Positions 33,254-37,480 of a stretch of 37,480 bases of DNA are shown piece by piece; within the stretch, counting starts at the first letter, position 1, and the number at the start of each line of letters is the position of its first letter. Below the pieces are notes generated by a model. The model was not told the origin of the DNA. It ran no database searches and was given only the letters and a program-made list of their open reading frames with translations. The position numbers and the translations under genes were made by a program. Where the stretch lies: NCBI RefSeq assembly GCF_002160865.1, contig NZ_NFLJ01000033.1, positions 1 through 37,480 of the forward strand, read 5' to 3'. The DNA is from Massiliimicrobium timonense (GTDB lineage Bacteria; Bacillota_I; Bacilli_A; Erysipelotrichales; Coprobacillaceae).

Positions 33254-34114
33254 TTATTGGTCTCCTTTCTCGGTCAATTTGACAAACAGTTTTTGTAAAT
33301 TCATGGCAGATAGTGATAAATTAGCTGTTTTAGGAAGAGGAGTTTTTTCATCTAATACATATGCAATTTTAAGGTTACTTAATTCATCGTATCCGATAAC
33401 ATTTTTATCAGCACAATAAGCATCTACCTCGTGTGCAAGTCCTGATACACTAAATCCTGTTTCCAATAATGAATTGACATTATTTTGAAGAAGTACCTTT
33501 CCTTTATCAATTAATACGACTTCCTCAATGATATTAGCTACTTCTTCAATAAGATGTGTCGCTATAATGATAGTTCTCTCGCTATTTTCATAGTCTTTTA
33601 ATAACAAGTCATAAAACAATTCTCTATGATTCGCATCCAAACCGAGAACCGGTTCATCATAAATAACATAAGGAACATTCAAAGATAAAGCAACTGTTAA
33701 TTTGAAGATAGACTGATATCCTTTTGATAATGCCTTGAATTTCTTATTAATATTAAGATTAAATTTGTTTGCTATTTTCATAGCCTTTTCCTTATCAAAA
33801 TCATCATAAAAGCGATCGGTCCATTTAAATAGATCTTTGATTTTTAAGTTAGTATCATATAAATCCGCTTCACTCATACAGAAGATCTTATCATGGATTT
33901 TCATGTTTTCTTTTGCTGGAATATCATCAATAAGAACTTCTCCACTATCAGCAAAAATACGATTGGCAATAATATTGATTAGTGTAGATTTTCCAGCTCC
34001 ATTTCTTCCTAAAAATCCGTAGATTTTTCCATATTCAAATGAAAAGGAAACATTATCAAGTGCGATAACATCTTTATACTGTTTTGTAACATTCTTAATT
34101 TGAATTGCTTTCAT
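33254..34114 (-). CDS. ABC transporter ATP-binding subunit (YtrB/EcsA-like)
   Basis: The 286-residue protein has a complete nucleotide-binding domain (about 1-215): Walker A GRNGAGKST, Q-loop region MSEADLYD, signature LSKGYQ (replacing LSGGQ, as often in YtrB-type exporters), Walker B YVIYDEPVLGLD and H-loop IATHLIEE. A ~70-residue C-terminal extension follows. The ATG at 34114 is used, with AAGGGG eight bases upstream; an ATG six bases earlier is too close to it. The start overlaps the end of the GntR gene by 20 bases, so the two are coupled. Together with the permease it forms an exporter or envelope-stress pump. Confidence 0.93.
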   Translation of the reverse strand: MKAIQIKNVTKQYKDVIALDNVSFSFEYGKIYGFLGRNGAGKSTLINIIANRIFADSGEVLIDDIPAKENMKIHDKIFCMSEADLYDTNLKIKDLFKWTDRFYDDFDKEKAMKIANKFNLNINKKFKALSKGYQSIFKLTVALSLNVPYVIYDEPVLGLDANHRELFYDLLLKDYENSERTIIIATHLIEEVANIIEEVVLIDKGKVLLQNNVNSLLETGFSVSGLAHEVDAYCADKNVIGYDELSNLKIAYVLDEKTPLPKTANLSLSAMNLQKLFVKLTEKGDQ

Positions 34115-34478
34115 TGTCATAACCCCTTTCTATGAGTGTAATAATCTCATTTTTAGTCATATTCAGTTTGTTCGCTTCTTCTATTAGGGTTGCTATAAAC
34201 TGATCATAAAATTGTCCTTGTCTTTTCTGACGTATTTTTTCAACTGCTCCTTCTTTTACAAACATTCCTAAACCCCTTTTCTTATAAATGATTTCATCAT
34301 CAACAAGTAAATTCATTCCTTTCAAAACAGTATGTGGATTGATATTCAACAATGTAGAAAACTCATTTGTTGAAGGAATTTTCGTTTCCTCTGGATATAT
34401 TCCTGTGAATATTGAATCCTCTAACTGCTCTGCAATCTGAATGAATATAGGTTTTTCTATATTAGTATTTATATTCAA
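34095..34478 (-). CDS. GntR-family regulator, YtrA subgroup
   Basis: The 127-residue protein has the GntR winged helix (about 8-75: PIFIQIAEQLEDSIFTGIYPEETKIPSTNEFSTLLNINPHTVLKGMNLLVDDEIIYKKRGLGMFV) and only a short helical tail for dimerisation, which defines the YtrA subgroup. Members repress the ABC operon they head and respond to cell-wall-active compounds. The gene heads this operon, with a consensus promoter about 55 bases upstream. GGGGTGATG precedes the ATG. The region between promoter and gene carries candidate operator sequence (see findings). Confidence 0.92.
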   Translation of the reverse strand: MNINTNIEKPIFIQIAEQLEDSIFTGIYPEETKIPSTNEFSTLLNINPHTVLKGMNLLVDDEIIYKKRGLGMFVKEGAVEKIRQKRQGQFYDQFIATLIEEANKLNMTKNEIITLIERGYDNESNSN

Positions 34479-34533
34479 CGAACATCACCCCTTTATAGTT
34501 TGTTGGTGGAGTAACTAACTACCTTACACCTAT

Positions 34534-34562
34534 AATATAGATGATAATCACAAGGTTGTCAA
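34534..34562 (-). promoter_or_regulatory. Promoter of the GntR-ABC operon
   Basis: On the minus strand TTGACA (34557-34562), exactly 17 bp, then TATATT (34534-34539). The sequence AGGTGTAA at the predicted start point may be an operator. Confidence 0.75.
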
Positions 34563-34804
34563 TAATTTTCTTGAATTAGCCAAAAAAATGAAAGGATTAT
34601 TTATAATAAATTCACTAATTAAATCAATACGAACTGACCCTTTATAAGGATAGAAACTGGAAGATTATAGGATAAATGAAAAAGGCTGCACTTTACTTTT
34701 CTAGTGGTATACAAGCCTTTTAAATAACCTATTAAATAGTTGGAATTCATTTCTTATCATGTTATTTTAGGTGTAAGTAAGGTATTGCGCATAGAATTAA
34801 CGCA

Positions 34805-34835
34805 TTGACTTTCCCCTTACAGGAAGGTGTAACAT
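34805..34835 (+). promoter_or_regulatory. MerR-type promoter with 19-bp spacer and operator
   Basis: TTGACT (34805-34810) and TAACAT (34830-34835) are 19 bp apart, the over-long spacing typical of promoters that MerR-family proteins activate by untwisting DNA. The spacer carries the dyad CCTT-ACAGG-AAGG, the usual position and look of a MerR-family operator. Confidence 0.85.
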
Positions 34836-34867
34836 AAATATGGAAGCAAGTTGAGAGGGGTAGATTT

Positions 34868-35689
34868 ATGTTATCTATAGGTGAATTTTCGAAGATATGT
34901 AAAGTTTCTACAAAAACGCTTCGTTACTATGATGAAATCGGACTGATAAAACCCAGCAAAATTAATCCAGAGAATAATTATAGATACTATTCCATTGAAC
35001 AGTTAGAAACTATGCTTTTTATTAACCGCCTAAAACAATATAATTTTTCTTTGGAAGAAATTAGAACGATTATTACATCAGAAGAAATACCAAATGAAAA
35101 ATTATGTTTAGAACTTTATAAGAAAAAGAAAAAATTAGAAAAACAAATACAGATATATTCACAAATTACAGAACGATTAAATAAGGATATAGCAGTTTTG
35201 AAACAAGGAAAATCAATCATGTCTTATTTGAACAAGATTAATGTACAGCTTGTTGAAGTACCAGTTATGTATTTGGTTTCTATTCGTAAAATGGTTTGTA
35301 AATTTGAAATGGAAGAACAATACGCTTGTTGCTTTAATTCAATATTAAGGAAAATTCAATATGACAAATTAACTGTCAATGCTCCACCTATGGTGCTTTT
35401 TCATGGTGATGAGTTTACTCCTTTTGGATTAGATACAGAATTCGCTATTCCAGTAGAACAATTTGTTACAGGAACAAGAGATTTTTGTCCGGGACTATGC
35501 TTAAAAACAACTCTACATGGTGGATATTCTAATTTGACATCTGTTTATACGAAACAATGTGAATGGGCAGAACAAAACGGTTATGAAAACAATGGTCCTC
35601 TTTATGAAGTTTATATTACTGACCCAACACAAACTTCAAATGAAGATGACCTAGTAACGGAAATTTATTATCCAGTAAAAAAGAAATAA
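34868..35689 (+). CDS. MerR-family activator with GyrI-like effector domain
   Basis: The 273-residue protein has a MerR winged helix (about 1-70: MLSIGEFSKICKVSTKTLRYYDEIGLIKPSKI...YRYYSIEQLETM), a long dimerising coiled coil (about 75-120) and a GyrI-like drug-binding domain (about 125-273), the layout of BmrR/BltR/TipAL. Such proteins sense hydrophobic cations or other drugs and activate efflux or resistance genes. GAGAGGGG precedes the ATG. The promoter just upstream has a 19-bp spacer, so autoactivation is likely. Targets may include the serine hydrolase gene downstream and, through shared upstream motifs, the divergent ABC operon; the latter is speculation. Confidence 0.93.
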   Translation: MLSIGEFSKICKVSTKTLRYYDEIGLIKPSKINPENNYRYYSIEQLETMLFINRLKQYNFSLEEIRTIITSEEIPNEKLCLELYKKKKKLEKQIQIYSQITERLNKDIAVLKQGKSIMSYLNKINVQLVEVPVMYLVSIRKMVCKFEMEEQYACCFNSILRKIQYDKLTVNAPPMVLFHGDEFTPFGLDTEFAIPVEQFVTGTRDFCPGLCLKTTLHGGYSNLTSVYTKQCEWAEQNGYENNGPLYEVYITDPTQTSNEDDLVTEIYYPVKKK

Positions 35690-35767
35690 GCAAATGTATC
35701 AAAGATTTATATTTTGTGAATGAATATTTCTTATACAATAACGTGAAATGGAGATGAAATTGATACT

Positions 35768-36751
35768 ATGAATAAAAAGGAACTGCACGATTTTATTAAA
35801 GAAAAACAGCCTAATATCTGTCAAATATCATGCTATAAAGACGGTAAAGAGGTTTATTCTGATGAATGGAATAATTATAAAAAAATAGACACTTGCCATG
35901 TTATGTCTGCAACAAAAAGTGTTGTGGTATTGCTTGTAGGAATAGCACTTGATAAAGGATTTATAAAAAGCATAGACCAACCTGTATTAGATTTTTTCCC
36001 TGAATATAAAATTAAAAGAGGAGAAAAAACAATTCAACAAGTTACAATCAAGCATTTACTGACTATGACTGCACCTTATAAGTATAAGTACGAACCGTGG
36101 ACTAAAATTTGTTCAAGTGATGATTGGACTATTTCAGCTTTAGATTTTCTGGGTGGAAGAAAAGGATCGACTGGAAAATTCAAATACTCTACTTTAGGCA
36201 TACATATACTAACTGGCATTATATCAAAAACGAGTGGTCTAAAAGTCGTTGATTTTGCAAACGAATTTTTATTTGAACCCATTGGAGTAGAAAAACATAT
36301 AAATTATTTAGCTGAAACTGCCGAAGAACATAAACATTTTATTATGTGTAAAGACCCACAAAAAAATATATGGTTTTGCGACCCTAAAGGAATAGGAACA
36401 GCCGGATATGGTTTGTGTTTTTCTGCAACAGATATGGCGAAAATCGGACAGCTTTGTTTAGATAAAGGCTTTCATAATGGAAAACAAATTGTATCTTCTA
36501 AATGGATTGAAGAAATGATAAAACCAAATTATAGATGTGGAGACGAATTTAGAAATATGTCTTATGGGTATCTATGGTGGATTGTAGATGAGAATAAACA
36601 TATTTTTGCGGCCATAGGAAATAGCGGGAATGTTATATATGTAAATCCGTCGGAAAATATAGTTATAGCAGTTACATCATATTTTAAACCAACGATATTT
36701 GATCGCATAGATTTTATACAAAAGTATATTGAGCCATGTATTTCAATATAA
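35768..36751 (+). CDS. Beta-lactamase-fold serine hydrolase (class C/CubicO type)
   Basis: The 327-residue protein has no signal peptide, so it is probably cytosolic. The active-site SxxK tetrad is in VMSATKSVVVLLVGIAL. The usual second motif YxN reads YST (KFKYSTLGIHILTGIIS). The third motif area (AAIGNSGNVIYVNPS) has the strand pattern but not a classical KTG. Other family segments are TIKHLLTMTAPY, GYGLCFSATDMAKIGQLCLDKG and YGYLWWIVDE. It fits the broad esterase/peptidase-like relatives of class C beta-lactamases; antibiotic resistance should not be assumed. It follows the MerR gene by 78 bases with no terminator between, so may be co-induced. The only purine tract (GGAG) is about 13 bases before the ATG. 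Confidence 0.82.
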   Translation: MNKKELHDFIKEKQPNICQISCYKDGKEVYSDEWNNYKKIDTCHVMSATKSVVVLLVGIALDKGFIKSIDQPVLDFFPEYKIKRGEKTIQQVTIKHLLTMTAPYKYKYEPWTKICSSDDWTISALDFLGGRKGSTGKFKYSTLGIHILTGIISKTSGLKVVDFANEFLFEPIGVEKHINYLAETAEEHKHFIMCKDPQKNIWFCDPKGIGTAGYGLCFSATDMAKIGQLCLDKGFHNGKQIVSSKWIEEMIKPNYRCGDEFRNMSYGYLWWIVDENKHIFAAIGNSGNVIYVNPSENIVIAVTSYFKPTIFDRIDFIQKYIEPCISI

Positions 36752-36857
36752 TAATTTCAATACCTTATTAATTATTAAAAAAGCAATCAATCAAAAATGT
36801 AGATGCTAATGACAAAAGTAAAGGAACTTATAAAAGAATAAAAAAGATAGTTTTTAT

Positions 36858-36866
36858 TGGTATAAT
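36858..36866 (+). promoter_or_regulatory. Extended -10 promoter of the flavoprotein gene
   Basis: TGGTATAAT is an extended -10 element about 50 bases before the start codon. The rest of the 164-base gap is A/T-rich and holds no recognised element. Confidence 0.5.
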
Positions 36867-36915
36867 GAATCAAATGGTGAAGATTTAAAATAAAAGATTT
36901 TGATAGGGAGAGAGT

Positions 36916-37479
36916 ATGAAAGTTTTAGGTATTAATGGAAGTGCAAAAAAAGATAGCCATACAACAGGATTAATGAAATATATTTTTGAAGAGTTAAATA
37001 AAGAAGGAATAGAAACCAAGTTAATAATTCTCTATGATAAGAAAATCAATCCTTGTCATGCATGTTGGGCTTGTCAGAGTAGAAAAAATTGTGTTTATCA
37101 AGATGATTTTCATGATGTATTTAATCAAATGATGGAAGCAGATGGAATGATATTAGGATTACCAGTTTATATGGCAAATATATCTTCATTTATGCAGGAT
37201 CTATTGGAACGAGCAGCAGTTGTTTTAGATATGAATAAAGAGAATCTATCTATGAAATATAAAGTAGGTGCATCTATTGTATCGCTTCGACGTGGTGGAG
37301 GCTTAAATGCAGTAGATGCAATGAATCATTTCTTTTTGAATCATGAAATGATTGTTGTAGGATCAACATATTGGAATATGGTTTATAGTCAATTATCTAG
37401 AGAAGTTGAAAGTGATTTAGAAGGAATAGAAAATATGAAAAATACTGGTCAAAATATGGCATGTATTCTTAAAAAATAA
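36916..37479 (+). CDS. Iron-sulfur flavoprotein-like NAD(P)H:FMN oxidoreductase
   Basis: The 187-residue protein has a flavodoxin-like fold. The FMN phosphate loop is GINGSAKKDSHTTGLM. Next comes a compact cysteine cluster NPCHACWACQSRKNC (C-x2-C-x2-C-x5-C), the [4Fe-4S] motif of archaeal/clostridial iron-sulfur flavoproteins. The second FMN-contacting region is ILGLPVYMANISSFMQDLLER. These proteins shuttle electrons in anaerobes, often from ferredoxin to oxygen or peroxide detoxification. The C-terminal half is shorter than in methanogen Isf. GGGAGAGAG precedes the ATG. The stop codon ends one base before the window edge, so the gene is complete. Confidence 0.85.
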   Translation: MKVLGINGSAKKDSHTTGLMKYIFEELNKEGIETKLIILYDKKINPCHACWACQSRKNCVYQDDFHDVFNQMMEADGMILGLPVYMANISSFMQDLLERAAVVLDMNKENLSMKYKVGASIVSLRRGGGLNAVDAMNHFFLNHEMIVVGSTYWNMVYSQLSREVESDLEGIENMKNTGQNMACILKK

Positions 37480-37480
37480 A

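Larger units (their letters stand above)
34479..34867. other. 389-base divergent control region between GntR-ABC and MerR genes
   Basis: No gene fits here. It contains the minus-strand promoter of the GntR operon (34534-34562), a hairpin AAAAGGCT/AGCCTTTT (34680-34687 and 34714-34721) with an inner CACT/AGTG stem, three copies of AGGTGTAA (34524-34531 minus; 34769-34776 and 34825-34832 plus) and the MerR promoter (34805-34835). The hairpin has an A run before it and a short T run after it, so it may stop transcription towards merR or from the other side. Confidence 0.6.

Overview
The window is AT-rich Firmicutes DNA. It has strong GGAGG-type ribosome-binding sites, TTGACA/TATAAT promoters and short hairpin-plus-T terminators. 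It carries YabG (a spore-coat protease), a CotH-family protein and a G5/3D cell-wall protein. The housekeeping cluster resembles the Bacillus tatD-yabE-rnmV-ksgA-yabG-ispE-glmU-prs neighbourhood in rearranged order. With secreted glycosidases and RsgI-like proteins, this points to a spore-forming gut member of the Erysipelotrichia (Coprobacillus/Thomasclavelia-like). The lineage is an inference; no rRNA or marker tree was available.

Layout. 1-888: 3' part of an AAA-ATPase/PD-(D/E)XK nuclease-type protein. 931-1617 (-): HAD phosphatase. 1801-3229: a diguanylate cyclase overlapping rnmV (RNase M5). 3252-4844 (-): a niacin unit, the ECF S-component NiaX and its repressor NiaR, with a NiaR-type palindrome on a near-consensus niaX promoter. 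4985-6518: an unknown small protein, a membrane protein and a LytTR regulator with a degenerate receiver. 6621-13579: housekeeping run rsmA(ksgA)-yabG-ispE-glmU-prs-tatD-yabE-like. 13777-19514: two large secreted enzymes, GH16 and a multidomain GH29, behind a promoter whose -35 overlaps a cre-like site. 19769-20443: deoC.

20534-26053 is the most interesting part. It holds a lipoprotein carrying an RsgI-like ectodomain, an ECF-type sigma factor, a membrane-bound RsgI-like anti-sigma factor whose ectodomain is a paralogue of the lipoprotein, a VTC-domain (polyphosphate polymerase-like) protein, a DUF4956 membrane protein and a CotH-family kinase-like protein. All lie on one strand with small gaps. 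I infer an envelope-sensing sigma circuit physically linked to a VTC/CotH effector set.

26081-31592: a 6-phospho-beta-glucosidase and a LysR regulator (both -) face a + operon of a 76-residue protein, an aldo-keto reductase, a second aldo-keto reductase that is a predicted lipoprotein, and an alpha/beta hydrolase with a cysteine at the nucleophile elbow. 31772-34478 (-): a YtrA-type GntR regulator, an ABC ATPase, a permease and a CPBP-like membrane protein. 34868-36751: a MerR/GyrI-type regulator with a textbook 19-bp-spacer promoter, then a beta-lactamase-fold serine hydrolase. 36916-37479: an iron-sulfur-flavoprotein-like oxidoreductase. No tRNA, rRNA, CRISPR array or insertion sequence was recognised.
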